Assembly (NCBI GenBank): GCA_037951105.1 | Contig: JBAMJV010003121.1 | Coordinates: 310,001-374,000 of the forward strand | Origin: Echinarachnius parma | Lineage: Eukaryota > Echinodermata > Echinoidea > Clypeasteroida > Echinarachniidae | Direction: 5' to 3' | DNA length: 64,000 nucleotides | Part shown: positions 1-10,939 of the stretch, one piece after another | How positions within the stretch are numbered: position 1 is the stretch's first letter | Layout: every line of letters starts with the position of its first letter | Notes under the pieces: model-generated | What the model was told of the DNA's origin: nothing | Database searches by the model: none | The model's input: the letters and a program-made list of their open reading frames with translations, nothing else | Made by a program: the position numbers and the translations under genes

Positions 1-63
1 GTATTAGACATCATGAATCATGACCTTTTCTATTTTAGTATAAAGAGATTTTTTAAATGTTAA

Positions 64-598
64 AGGGGTAGTTTAGTTTTGGTAAGGCTGAACTTTAATA
101 GCCAAAACCTCACACAGTAACATTATAAACTAATAGTTATAACTCCACCATGCTCGAAAGGTATACAAAATTACAAGCGACTAGGTAAAAAGCCTGTTAT
201 CATTCAAAAAGAGCAATTAAAACACAAGAGGGTGCTTTTTAAAAAGGCATTGGTTTCAACCATTTTTCATACAAAATTATGTATGTGATGTTGTATTGAT
301 ATAATTATTAAATAGCGAGATCATCAACAACTTTTAAAAAAAAACGCTTTTGACATTTTAAAAAAAGTGCAAGCATTTTTTTCTACATAATTATCATCTA
401 ATTATTTGGGCCCCAAATAATTATAAGATCAGATATATTTATTGATATTTTAGCCGTTTCTGGGTCGATTTTGACCAAATAAAGCTCATTCTGCCATTAT
501 AATTGCATGTTCTCTCAAATTCGACACTCAGTTTTTCATTACCTCACAAAACATTTTTTTATGTGCAGCGCCCTCTCTACCAAAACTAAAGTACCCCT
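64..598. mobile_element. TTAA-flanked TIR element, family A copy 1
   Basis: The element is 535 bp. It begins AGGGGTAGTTTAGTTTTGGT and ends with the near-perfect reverse complement (ACCAAAACTAAAGTACCCCT). It is flanked by TTAA at 60-63 and 599-602. The neighbouring tandem unit at 1319-1330 holds the empty site with a single TTAA. No transposase is encoded. TTAA duplication with short TIRs is typical of piggyBac-type elements; assigning it to that superfamily is an inference. Two relatives lie at 18526-19084 and 19375-19924. Confidence 0.85.
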
Positions 599-752
599 TT
601 AAATTTGTGATAAAATGAAACATTTTGTAAAATCATCGTTTAAACGTCATAAATTTGAATCTAAAACATGATCGTAATGTTGTTTAAACGTTATTGGAAT
701 ATTTTAGCATAATCTTTGATTATGTCAATATAACATCAAGTTTCTGCTTTAA

Positions 753-1079
753 AGCCAAAGTCCAGTTTCGGGAAAGTAGCCGAATACATCTATATTGATC
801 ATTATTGTTGAATATGTATTGAAATAGGGCTTTTGTGGTAAAAATCTGAACCTAAGCATTGTTAAATACAGAAATATCGGAAGAAATCAGTATTTTGTAA
901 TACACGTAGTGTACATGGCGTATGGGCGATATATATCTATGCCTACATTGCTATATTATGCCTGGATAATCCTATATTAGTATAATTATATTCTTTCACA
1001 TTATTGGTAATAAGAGCTTTCATTTCATTTTTTGAGAGGGGGGGGGGGGGGGGGCGTTTCCAAAACTGGTCTTTACCTT
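753..1079. mobile_element. TTAA-flanked TIR element, family B copy 1
   Basis: The element is 327 bp, bounded by TTAA at 749-752 and 1080-1083. The ends are imperfect inverted repeats around AAAGTCCAGTTTCGG and AAAGACCAGTTTTGG. The paralogous unit near 1475 (GTGTTAAGGACATTT) is the empty site. It contains a 17-base G run at 1038-1054. A longer copy in the opposite orientation lies at 20185-20668. It is non-coding. Confidence 0.8.
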
Positions 1080-1950
1080 TTAAGGACATTTTGAATATAC
1101 GTTTATAAAATGTCCCGCTCTTGCATTTTAAAAACATCAAGGTATGACATTAGTAGTAAATGTTTTATCTAAGAAAAAAAAATCAACATTTAAAAAATGT
1201 TTGTCATACTTACATTTTCTAGAAAATGTCTTTTAAACATTAATGCAGGATGTCATGCGATTATTACACAGCATGATTCATAACATTTTCTTTTTCAGTA
1301 TATATAACTATTTTTTATGTTAAATTTGTGATAAAATGAAACATTTTGTAAACTCATCTTTAAAACGCCATAAAATGTGAATCTAAAACATTTTAATCTT
1401 AATGTTGTAGAAACGTTTTTGGAATATTGTAGCAAAAACTTAAATTATGTTATTATAACATCACGTTTATGTGTTAAGGACATTTAAAAAGACCTTTTAA
1501 GAATGTTTCGCTCTTGCATTTTAAAAACATTCAGTTATAGACATTAGAAGTAAATGTTTTTTTAAGGAAAGAAAATACCATTTAAAAATGTTTGTGATAT
1601 TTACATTTCATTGAACATGTTGTTTAACAATGAATAAAATACAAATCGAAAAAAATTCAGTCCTTATGTTGTTGAAACATTTTTTTTTTATATTGTAAAC
1701 AAATCTTAGATTTTGTTATCAAAACATCAGCTTGATGTTTTCAAGACATCTTAATTATATACTATTATAATATTTTGTTTTTGCATTGATTACACATTCT
1801 ATTATCAACATTAGAAGTTAATGTTTTTTCTTGAGGAAAAATCAACATTTAACAAATGTTTGTCATATTTTGTTTCCTGGAAAATGTTGTCTTAACATTT
1901 AAAATAGAGTGGCATTTGTTTTTTATAAAACATTCCTCACAACATTATTT

Positions 1951-2488
1951 ATCTGAAAATATCATTTCTGTTTTAATATATTGTAAATATGTTTCAAAAA
2001 TAACATTTTATTTAATGTTGTATTATTATTATTAAAACATTCACTAAAAAAATATAATGTTACTTAAATATTTGTATACTGTTTGTTAGAAAACATTTGA
2101 AGTTAACAACTTTGGGACCTTACGGAAATGTTTTTAAAATGTTTTGTGTATAGTATAGCTGGGTATAGTATCTTGAAGACATAGCACATCGCAGTTTATT
2201 TGTTTGCACAGATGTGCAAGGACTTGTTCCATGATAGCTCCGGCAGGGGCGGTCGTGATAGGGAACCCTCAGCGGGATGGCTCTGGGGTGCTGCTTTAAA
2301 GGGAAATTGTGTTACGTTTGTCTTGGTCTTAATCGTAATATTATTATTAATCTTAGTCTAAGTCATTATTGATCCTTGATCTTCGATGATTCAAATACTG
2401 ATCAAAAGCGAATACTGTAATATCGGCTGTCGGTAATGACTTCTGCAAACACAACGAATTCACGACTCATCGTCGACTCCTGTACGAG
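1951..2488. other. Intergenic, no gene seen
   Basis: This is AT-rich sequence with residual AACATTT words up to about 2150, then ordinary mixed sequence. No exon, RNA or clear repeat boundary was recognised. Confidence 0.5.
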
Positions 2489-3250
2489 CAGGTCGACCTG
2501 CCCGAGTCGAGTTCGTGTAGAGATCGTGTTGACGTCCAGTTGGTCTAGATGGTCTAGTACATATCGTATAGGGATCGTATATGCATCGGAATGATCGAGT
2601 AGAGATCGGAGTTGTTGTCAAGTATACGTCGTGCAGAAGTCGTGAATGGTCGGATGTGAGTCGTAAAAGATCGAATAGCGGTCGGGAAGAGATCGTGTTT
2701 AAGGACGATCAAGAATTTGGTCGAGATTGGTCGGGGTAAAAATGTGCCGATGGGGCGATCGAGCTTGATCGAGTTGATCGGATCGGCAGTGGGAACCCAC
2801 CTTGACGGACCAATACAAAAAAACCTGATTCCACTCGGAGCTCGAATCTGTTATTTCATTATAATAGACGACGGTGTGGTGTGGGGGTTAGATAAACAAA
2901 AACAAATAAAATAAATAAAACAAAATTAACGTATATACAAGTTCAGAAAGGACTGTATTCAGGACAATCTTAGCCACGACTTTCCAGCAGATGGCGACGG
3001 AAGGCATCTGTAGACGGGGCAGAGGCGATACTCCGATCTCGGGTAGAGTGTTCCATGCTCTCACAGTCCTCGGGAAGAATGATTGTTTGTGGTCCTCGAG
3101 ACGAGAGTAAGGCCAAGGGACTTGGTCGGAGGACGATCTCGGACAATTGATAGAATATGGACTCGAAGAAAACCAAAGTAGTCATTGCGTTCTCTATTCG
3201 AGTTGTGTGGTCATATTGTACCGAGAAAGACAGTGATTTTGATGCCATTC
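2489..3250 (-). pseudogene. Decayed non-LTR retrotransposon 3' end (RT C-terminus and 3' UTR)
   Basis: On the minus strand, positions 3105-3020 read, in one frame, KQSFFPRTVRAWNTLPE. This is the conserved 'R-T-V-R-x-W-N-x-L-P' tail found downstream of the reverse transcriptase domain in many LINEs. Upstream, HTTRIENAMTTLVFFESIF in another frame continues the same tail, so the copy carries frameshifts. The lower-coordinate part (2489-2960) would be its 3' UTR and is dense in GATCG/GTCG words. The copy is strongly 5' truncated and not functional. The clade is not determined. Confidence 0.65.
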
Positions 3251-3496
3251 TAACGGAGCTAAAGTAAAGGATGAATTGGTCTAATTTCTACGGTCGTTCT
3301 ACGCCGCGCCGAGGTGTGCCAGGGCAACGGGTGGGAGCTATTACGCGAAGCGGTCAGCAGTAACAACATTTAGACTAGGCCTATTTTACATTTTAAAATA
3401 CATTTATAAAGTGTTTTCAAGAGGACTGTGTCAGCAATAAAACATTTGAGGACAAATTTCAATGATTGACTGATTCGGCACAGGCCTACTACTACT

Positions 3497-3617
3497 ACTA
3501 GGCCAAATAAAAAAAAAACATGTTTAGCGTCCTGGGGTGGTATTCTGTAAGTTCATCCTAGAGTTGCTCTTAGGAGTTGCTCTTAAGATCAACTCTAAGA
3601 GCTCCCTAAGATGTGCC
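3497..3617. repeat. Left arm of an inverted repeat (GGTATTCTGTAAG element)
   Basis: The stretch 'ggccaaataaaaaaaaaaca...gcgtcctgggg' is followed by TGGTATTCTGTAAG and alternating GTTGCTCTTA / TAAGAGCAAC words. The same sequence returns in reverse at 8930-9002 and 9296-9337, so these are outer arms of a 5.8-kb inverted structure. The arm is broken at 3618 by the first of three GC-rich elements. Confidence 0.65.
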
Positions 3618-3620
3618 TAA

Positions 3621-4358
3621 AGCGGTGGTCACAACCCGCCGTACTTGCAAGTGCGTGCCCCGTGCGTGCTGTCTACTTGCAAAAACGTGGGCAAAATTTG
3701 GGTATCCGTACGTGGTGAGTACCGACTCAGTACCGACTCAGTACGGATTTGGGAGCACGCAGACACGACGTAGCACTTTTAGTGCACGAGGAACTTTCGC
3801 TGCGTTCGCTGCGTTTTTGCTGCGTTCTACAGCCAATGAGCGCACGTGCGTGCTGCGCACGTGATAAGTGCGTGGTCCGTGCTTACTCGGCACTTCCCCA
3901 GTTCAACTGTCCAATGAGCACGCAGAACTCACGTGGATCGTACCGAGTAAGCACGTGCTCCGCACTTACAACGCACGTTGTGCGCACTGATTTCTGCAGT
4001 ATAATATGAGCAGAAGAGGTTGTTCGCACTTGCACGCACTTAGTAAGTAAGGACACCGTACGTGAGCAGCACGTGTAAGTACGGCCTCCGTACGATAACG
4101 TGGCAACCGCACGGAGACCGTACGTTGTAAGCACGTTGTAAGCACGTACAACGCACTAACCACGTGCGCAACGTACGATGCACGCAACCGCTCACGGCCA
4201 GGCGTGGCGTGCGGGCCACGCACTTACACCGTGCGTTGACGGTACTCCCTCCCTGCTCTTGCCACTCCCTCCCCACGTTTTCAGAAAAACGTAGCGGCCG
4301 TGGCCTCCCCAAAAAACGTACGGACTAAAAACACGCACGGTGGGTTGTGACCAGGGCT
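3621..4358 (+). mobile_element. GC-rich TIR element, copy 1 (Harbinger-like ends)
   Basis: This 738-bp element starts AGCGGTGGTCACAACCCGCC and ends with the inverted match GGTGGGTTGTGACCAGGGCT. It is flanked by TAA at 3618-3620 and 4359-4361. A 3-bp TWA duplication is a hallmark of PIF/Harbinger elements; the assignment is an inference. The inside is unusually GC-rich for the region and packed with CGTACG, GCACGT and CACGTG words. The open frames in it are low-complexity shadows with no recognisable domain. Confidence 0.75.
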
Positions 4359-4361
4359 TAA

Positions 4362-5110
4362 AGCGGTGGTCACAACCCGCCGTACTTGCAAGTGCGTGCC
4401 CCGTGCGTGCTGTCTACTTGCAAAAACGTGGGCAAAATTTGGGTATCCGTACGTGGTGAGTACCGACTCAGTACCGACTCAGTACGGATTTGGGAGCATG
4501 CAGACACGACGTAGCACTTTTAGTGCACGAGGAACTTTCGCTGCGTTCGCTGCGTTTTCGCTGCGTTCTACAGCCAATGAGCGCACGTGCGTGCTGCGCA
4601 CGTGATAAGTGCGTGGTCCGTGCTTACTCGGCACTTCCCCAGTTCAACTGTCCAATGAGCACGCAGAACTCACGTGGACCGTACCGAGTAAGCACGTGCT
4701 CCGCACTTACAACGCACGTTGTGCGCACTGATTTCTGCAGTATAATATGAGCAGAAAAGGTTGTTCGCACTTGCACGCACTTAGTGAGTAAGGACACCGT
4801 ACGTGAGCAGCACGTGTAAGTACGGCCTCCGTACGATAACGTGGCAACCGCACGGAGATCGTACGTTGTAAGCACGTTGTAAGCACGTACAACGCACTTA
4901 CCACGTGCGCAACGTACGATGCACGCAACCGCTCACGGCCAGGCGTGGCGTGCGGGCCACGTACTTACACCGTGCGTGTGACGTGCGTTGCCGGTACTCC
5001 CTCCCTGCCTTTGCCACTCCCTCCCTACGTTTTCAGAAAAACGTGGCGGCCGTGGCCTCCCCAAAAACCGTACGGACTAAAAACACGCACGGTGGGTTGT
5101 GACCAGGGCT
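4362..5110 (+). mobile_element. GC-rich TIR element, copy 2 (direct)
   Basis: This is a 749-bp near-identical direct copy of the 3621-4358 element, abutting it with only a shared TAA between them. Differences are single bases and a short indel near 4970-4990. The high identity implies recent movement or duplication. Its right end meets a 17-base spacer, TTAGTGGTATTCTGTAA. Confidence 0.8.
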
Positions 5111-5127
5111 TTAGTGGTATTCTGTAA

Positions 5128-5908
5128 AGCCCTGGTCACAACCCACCGTGCGTGTTTTTAGTCCGTACGGTTTTTGGGGAGGCCACGGCCGCCACGTTTT
5201 TCTGAAAACGTAGGGAGGGAGTGGCAAAGGCAGGGAGGGAGTACCGGCAACGCACGTCACACGCACGGTGTAAGTACGTGGCCCGCACGCCACCCTGGCC
5301 GTGAGCGGTTGCGTGCATCGTACTTGGCGCACGTGGTAAGTGCGTTGTACGTGCTTACAACGTGCTTACAACGTGCTTACAACGTACGGTCTCCGTGCGG
5401 TTGCCACGTTGTCGTACGGAGGCCGTACTTACACGTACTGCTCACGTACGGTGTCCTTACTCACTAAGTGCGTGCAAGTGCGAACAACCTTTTCTGCTCA
5501 TATTATACTGCAGAAATCAGTGCGCACAACGTGCGTTGTAAGTGCGGAGCACGTGCTTACTCGGTACGGTCCACGTGAGTTCTGCGTGCTCATTGGACAG
5601 TTGAACTGGAGAAGTGCCGAGTAAGCACGGACCACGCACTTATTACGTGCGCAGCACGCACTTATCACGTGCGCAGCACGCACGTGCGCTCATTGGCTGC
5701 AGAACGCAGCGAAAACGCAGCGAACGCAGCGAAAGTTCCTCGTGCACTAAAAGTGCTACGTCGTGTCTGCGTGCTCCCAAATCTGTACTGAGTCGGTACT
5801 GAGTCGGTACTCACCACGTACGGATACCCAAATTTTGCCCACGTTTTTGCAAGTAGACAGCACGCACGGGGCACGCACTTGCAAGTACGGCGGGTTGTGA
5901 CCACCGCT
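5128..5908 (-). mobile_element. GC-rich TIR element, copy 3 (inverted)
   Basis: This 781-bp copy lies in reverse orientation to 4362-5110, so the pair forms a palindrome with arms of about 750 bp and a 17-base centre. It carries an extra repeat of CACTTATCACGTGCGCAGCA around 5635-5680 and an extra CGTGCTTACAA near 5350. It is flanked by TAA (5125-5127) and TTA (5909-5911). Confidence 0.8.
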
Positions 5909-5911
5909 TTA

Positions 5912-6077
5912 GTTGCTCTTAAGACGATCTTAGCATGAATAATGAATAATTAATTAGCTCATAAATATTCATGAGCCACGCCCATTAAAAACCATTCGAC
6001 CAATCATCGTCTTTGTTTTCATTGATGATCAACTAATCATTTTGCAGAATTGTCAAGTATACCACGTGGCCACATCA

Positions 6078-6079
<2 letters not shown>
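5912..6079. other. Host repeat continuation, no gene seen
   Basis: After copy 3 the host repeat resumes (GTTGCTCTTAAGACGATCTT) and passes into AT-rich sequence. No gene is seen. Confidence 0.5.
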
Positions 6080-6132
<53 letters not shown>

Positions 6133-6198
6133 GTGATTGAGTGATTGATTGAGTGATTGATTGATTGATTGGTTGATTGTTTGATTGATTGATTGATT
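6080..6198. repeat. (TTGA)n microsatellite
   Basis: About 29 units of TTGA/GATT occur with a few GAGTGATT interruptions. Confidence 0.95.
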
Positions 6199-6469
6199 TG
6201 GTTCATATCGTTCATGGATATTCTTTTTTTCAGAGTATATTACAGTACTACAACATATCTTTTAACAGTATGACATTATAACAGCAATCATATTACTCAT
6301 TTAAACAAACTTCAGTTAATAAAGAAAATGTGTAATTGAACAAACTCTCATAGAAAATAAATATAAGTTTAAGCGTCCTTTATTTCCTTGAGATGGAATT
6401 AAGATGTAATTGAGATGTAATAATATCTGCTTATCTATAAGTGTTTGAAGAAAATATTTAAAGAATATT

Positions 6470-7095
6470 GACTGGCCTTGAGGGAGACACGGCAAATATT
6501 GCCTGAACTAGATTCATATTGCCCGAGTCGAAGACGAGGGCAATATGGATGTAGTGAGGGCAATATTTGTAGTGTAGCCCGAAAGTCCAGTCAATATTGT
6601 AATTATTAACTAATCAGACATCTCGAGCGAACATGCAATATATTAATTTAAAGGGTACAAATTGCACAATTCTTCTAATTATTGAACGATGTTACTTCAA
6701 GTTTTAACCAAAATGCATACATCTTCAACCCAGTTTGTAAAGAATCATTACTTAGCTAGCGCGCAACACATTATTACGTCATAATTAGACACGCGCAAAT
6801 CATTAATAAACGCGCGTATGATTTTGCGCAGTCATATGCTGTTAGCGCGCCTTCATACTCGGATATATTATTGACCGGCAAATTACACACAAAATCCCAT
6901 TGAATTTTCTGAGCGGTCAATATGATATTGTCCATTGGTTTACTGTGTGATCATATTGACCGGCAAATTACACACAAAATCCCATTGACTTTTCTGAGCG
7001 GGCAATATGATTTGTTTTCACCCCTAGTTTTGTTGGCCTACTTAACTTGGAGGGCAATATGGTTTTAAAATTGCCCTGCTCAGATGTCTGCTATG
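6470..7095. repeat. Repeat with CCCGAG-core hairpin
   Basis: A short hairpin, CATATTGCCC / GGGCAATATG, surrounds the core GAGTCGAAGACGA (6517-6549). Related GGGCAATAT words are scattered to 7075, and a near-identical pair occurs at 6873-6930 and 6957-7010 ('ccggcaaattacacacaaaa'). It is non-coding repeat sequence of unknown class. Confidence 0.55.
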
Positions 7096-7097
7096 GT

Positions 7098-7262
7098 TAA
7101 TATACAACTAACAAATGGGCTTCTTGTGATAGTCAAATCTATTACCGAGGTGGGCTCAAAATGATTATTACCCGAAGCGTAGCTGAGGGTAAAAGTCATT
7201 TTGAGCCCACCGAGGTAATAGATTGCCTATCACAATCAAGCACATTCGTTAGTTGTTTTATA
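7098..7262. repeat. Palindromic element with GAAGCGTAGCTGA centre
   Basis: The inverted arms run from 'acaactaac' and 'ctattaccgaggtgggctca' inward to TTACCC, and back out after a GAAGCGTAGCTGA centre. Arms are about 70 bp. No coding potential is seen. Confidence 0.75.
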
Positions 7263-8045
7263 TCACTCATCAATACCACGCATTGTGTTCATCTTATAGC
7301 AAAATAAGTGAAAATCTCTTTAATATTTCATAAAATTGCTTGTAAATTTTGATCTAAAAATCAATCGACATTGATGAAGCCAGTATGAGCTTCAACAACC
7401 ATGGCGCATCTAATACGCTTAAAGTCATTGTTATTTTGCGCATACAATCACAAAAACGCAAAACTGAGTGCGCACCAACGCGCTGGCAGTTGCGCACATA
7501 CGCGATGAATGCGTGCTAGCGCTCCCACGGATGTGCTTATTGGCTATCTTGGCGTTCTTCTTCAAAGGGTGTTAGTTTTTATGAACAAGGGCAATCACGT
7601 GACTAGAACGTGTGCGCCATAGAGCACTGCACAAATTTGGTCGCGTGTGCATTTTGCTAAAACACATGATCTATGGGACGAGCGCGTAACGAACTTTTAG
7701 TGTTAGTTTTTGCTAACAAGCCCGGTCACGTGATTGCGCGTGGACTGCGCGTGTTGTCCAAAACTATCATTTGTCAAATGCAATGGTAAAACGATCTTAT
7801 GAGGGATATAATAATTGTTCATATTTATTTTTACATGTTTTAAATACGGACACGTATACAATTTATTGCTCAAACTCTCAAGGAGCAATAATAAAAACGT
7901 GCATTTATGAAGTCAATTTCAGTCAATCATTATGTTACTGTCTGAGCAATATAGATGGTACATGAAAGTGTGTTGCGCGCATCGTGCGCGCACCGACAAC
8001 GCGCAATAAGTAATTTGCGCGCAAAATATGCTTATGCCTTAGCAA
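7263..8045. other. Intergenic, no gene seen
   Basis: This is mixed sequence with CpG-containing stretches (many TGCGC words). No exon with plausible splice sites and no RNA were recognised. Confidence 0.45.
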
Positions 8046-8140
8046 CTGTGTACCCCATATAATTAATTATGAATAAACAAACCAACCCGTTTATAAACGG
8101 GTTTGTTTGTTTATTCATATCATAATTCTATGGTGTACCC
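8046..8140. repeat. Short palindrome (arms about 45 bp)
   Basis: The sequence TGTACCCCATA...AACCCGTTTATAAACGGG...TATGGTGTACCC folds on itself around TATA. It is probably a small MITE. Confidence 0.8.
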
Positions 8141-8397
8141 ACTGTACCACACCTAGTAACAGAATAATTCGTCCAAAATTGCATTACGTCAACTGCAGTC
8201 AAACATGTCATCAAAGTGCGTTGCGAAAATGCAACGAAAGTTGTAGATAGGAGCATCATAGAGGGAGAATTTTCTTCTACTTTTTAAAATTGACCTTTGC
8301 GATTTAGCTGCTCCTGCCGCCGCCAAAATTGATATAACAATAATTCGTCGGCCATTTTGATCACGCGTTCTAAAAATTAAAAAAAAGTAAGTTCCCC

Positions 8398-8719
8398 CCC
8401 CCCCCCCCCCCCTAATCAAAATAGCGTAAAAAAAGTTTTGAGCAAAATAACTTGGCAGAATTGTTTCTACACTTATTGGCTAACTTCTCTGTGAAAATGA
8501 GATTGATCCGTCAAGTCATGCATGAGTGAGCACACATTAAAGGCAAAATTGTCACTTTTCAAAAGTCACAAGAGTCAAAATGTTACTCACTCATGCATGA
8601 CTTGACGGACCAATTTAATGTTAAAACAGAAGTTAGTCAATAAGTGTAGAAACAATTCTGCCAAGTTATTTTGCTCAAAACCGTTTCGTTAAAAAGTTAC
8701 GCTGTTTTGATGAGGGGGG
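8398..8719. mobile_element. Foldback MITE with arms of about 150 bp
   Basis: The left arm (CCCCTAATCAAAATAGCGTA, GCAAAATAACTTGGCAGAAT) is matched in reverse by the right arm ending TTTTGATGAGGGGGG. The left end is extended by a C run (8394-8412). A broken copy of the left arm, interrupted by a TTAA element, occurs at 18440-18521 plus 19089-19110. Confidence 0.8.
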
Positions 8720-8739
8720 ACTTCCTATTTTTGTTGTGT

Positions 8740-9203
8740 TTAATTCAAACTAAGACTGGTTGTAGGCAGTCTTAAGATAAGATCAAAAAGTTGCTCTTAT
8801 CTTCATCTACAGAATACCTCTTATCTTAGGATGCTTATTTGCATATATTTGCATACATTTACATATTCGAAAAGTTGCTCTTAAGTTAAGAGCAACTTTT
8901 CAGAGTTGGTCTTAAGAGCAACTTTAAGAGCAACTTACAGAATACCAAAGTTGCTCTTAAGATCAACTTCACCTCCTAAGATCCTTACAGAATACCACCC
9001 CTGCTCTTTTGAAAAAAGGAAGGAGGAGGCCCTTTTTTTTTTTTTTTTTTTTTTTTCAAAATGGCCGACTTTTTTCAAAATGGCGGACTTTATTCAAAAT
9101 GGCCGACTGACCCATTTATCCAAAATAACGAATGAGTCTATATTAAAAGTACAATCTTTTTCAAAATCATTTTTTCCCCAAAAAAAATCACGAAATTTAC
9201 ATT

Positions 9204-9241
<38 letters not shown>

Positions 9242-9337
9242 TTTTTCACAAAAAAAAAAAAAAAAAAAAAAAGCAGGCGGCCTCCAAAAAGGAAGCGGGC
9301 GGGGACGCTAAACATGTTTTTTTTTTTATTTGGCCCT
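8740..9337. repeat. Right arm of the GGTATTCTGTAAG inverted repeat with an inserted low-complexity block
   Basis: GTTGCTCTTAAG / CTTAAGAGCAAC words alternate up to CTTACAGAATACCACCCC (about 9002), and the outer arm resumes at 9296 (GGGGACGCTAAACATG). Between them sits a 290-bp block of T and A runs with repeated CAAAATGG(C)CGAC words. Open frames here are homopolymer artefacts. Confidence 0.6.
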
Positions 9338-9466
9338 AGTTTGGTGAGTACAGTACACATCATTCTTCTTCATTATGAAGTTCATGTCACTTGTCATGAT
9401 CCGTGTTCATGGAAATCTACATATCAGCTCCTGAGTGTCATCATCTTATATAACAACTAGTATGAT

Positions 9467-10470
9467 CGATCAGGCTACCAAATATGGCCCGGCCGCGCCG
9501 TGCTGTAATATATGGCCCCCCTGTTTATCAGCTGATTAAGCGCATTAACACAGATAATTCCGCGCAGTGAACTTCTTTTGCTTATCTATTTCCTTTGTGG
9601 CCGGTTAAGCGCAATTAAAGACTCATCACGCAATCAAAAACCATCTTCTGCGCGCTAAAACTATAAGTCAAGTGTGTACAAATGAATGGGAAATTTGTTT
9701 GCACAGGGATAAATGACATCGTTTCAGAATCTGCTCAGATTCGGCAGATTTGTCAAGTTTATACAAATATTTTGTGGATAAATGTAATCTTGAAGATTTT
9801 AAGAACACTTTGATGGCACTATTATTGGAAAAAGTTGATCATTTATCAAGAAAACATATGATGCGGTGTCCGAATATGGCCCCCCTAATGTTTAACAACC
9901 GATATCTGAAAAAATATCTTTGAAGAGGCCACAAAATTTGTCAAGAATGAACTTCAAATGAAGATGAAGACAATGCCATACCTTATTTGCCGACTGCGAT
10001 CGTAATTGTCCCGTAATGGCGATTTGCATTTCACTCCGCAAAAAAATCACATTGAAAGAGGGTGCCGTAATATGGCCCCCCTATTTACATGATTTCAAAG
10101 GTCCGTTTTCTTGATAAATGATCAACTTTTTCCAATAAAAGTGCCATCAAAGTGTTCTTAAAATCTTCAAGATTACATTTATCCACAAAATATTTGTATA
10201 AACTTGACAAATCTGCCGAATCTGAGCAGATTCTGAAACGATGTCATTTATCCCTGTGCAAACAAATTTCCCATTCATTTGTACACACTTGACTTTTAGC
10301 GCGCAGAAGATGGTTTTTGATTGCGCGATGAGTCTTATTGCGCTTAACCACAAAGGAATTAGATAAGCAAAAGAAGTTCACTGCACGGAATTATCTGTGT
10401 TAATGCGCTTAATCAGCTGATAAACAGGGGGGCCATATTACAGCACGGGCCATATTTGGTAGCCTGATCA
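9467..10470. mobile_element. Foldback element (arms about 390 bp) with CArG-box ends
   Basis: The arms 9467-9855 and 10102-10470 are near-perfect inverted copies, both starting GATCAGGCTACCAAATATGG from the outside. The loop of about 245 bp holds more ATATGGCCCCCCT words. A perfect CCAAATATGG lies at both termini (9478-9487 and 10450-10459). No transposase is seen. A target duplication could not be fixed by eye. Confidence 0.85.
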
Positions 10471-10494
10471 TACATGATTCCTGTCGTTAAATAT

Positions 10495-10625
10495 TCCATA
10501 ATAGACACCTCTACATTTTTAATTTCTCTCGTGCGATTATATTGCACTCGGCCTGCGGCCTCGATGCAATATAATCGCTCTCGAGAAATTAAAAATGTAT
10601 CGTTGTCTATTCTGGTATATTCAAC
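10495..10625. repeat. Hairpin with GAGGCCGCAGGCCGAG core
   Basis: The arms (AATAGACA...TTTTTAATTTCTC and CGATTATATTGC) fold around a core whose reverse strand reads GAGGCCGCAGGCCGAG. It has the same architecture as the hairpins at 31325-31360, 6517-6549 and 7165-7195, with unrelated arm sequence. Confidence 0.75.
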
Positions 10626-10939
10626 TCCAGACCATGCACTAATTGTATAATATGAATACATTTATTATTGCCTGAGCTACGATGGGAACGTCTTCTCGTT
10701 ACTGATGTGCAACTAGTTTTGTGCCTGCGTCCACAATTTTGAGCATGTTAAAAACTGTGGAACTACAGTCTCTGCCTTTGAAAAGGTTATGTATGCAACT
10801 TTTTTGTTTCAATGCTAGATATTGAAAGTTGCATCGCGTTTCACGACGTGAAAAAAAACACAGCAAAAGTCTCTTTGTGGGAGACCGGCTTTGGACTCAT
10901 ACCTGTAGCTGACATGATAATATTAAAGAAAATGTGATT

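Larger units (their letters stand above)
1..1950. repeat. Diverged AT-rich tandem repeat (about three units)
   Basis: At least three diverged units can be aligned by eye. Shared landmarks are ATTTGTGATAAAATGAAAC (604 and 1325), 'gctcttgcattttaaaaac' (1116 and 1511) and 'aacatttaaaaaatgtttgt' with variants. The first unit is lengthened by two inserted TTAA elements (64-598 and 753-1079), and the second unit shows the empty sites. The region is rich in AACATTT/AAATGTT words. No coding signal is seen. The end of the array is indistinct, because similar words continue weakly to about 2150. Confidence 0.7.

Noticed and set aside
3613-5904. Many overlapping 60-97 codon frames on both strands
   Set aside because: Shadows of the three GC-rich elements; the repeated peptides simply reflect the DNA copies.
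8906-9460. 184-codon frame with Phe and Lys runs
   Set aside because: Homopolymer T and A tracts within a repeat arm; no domain.
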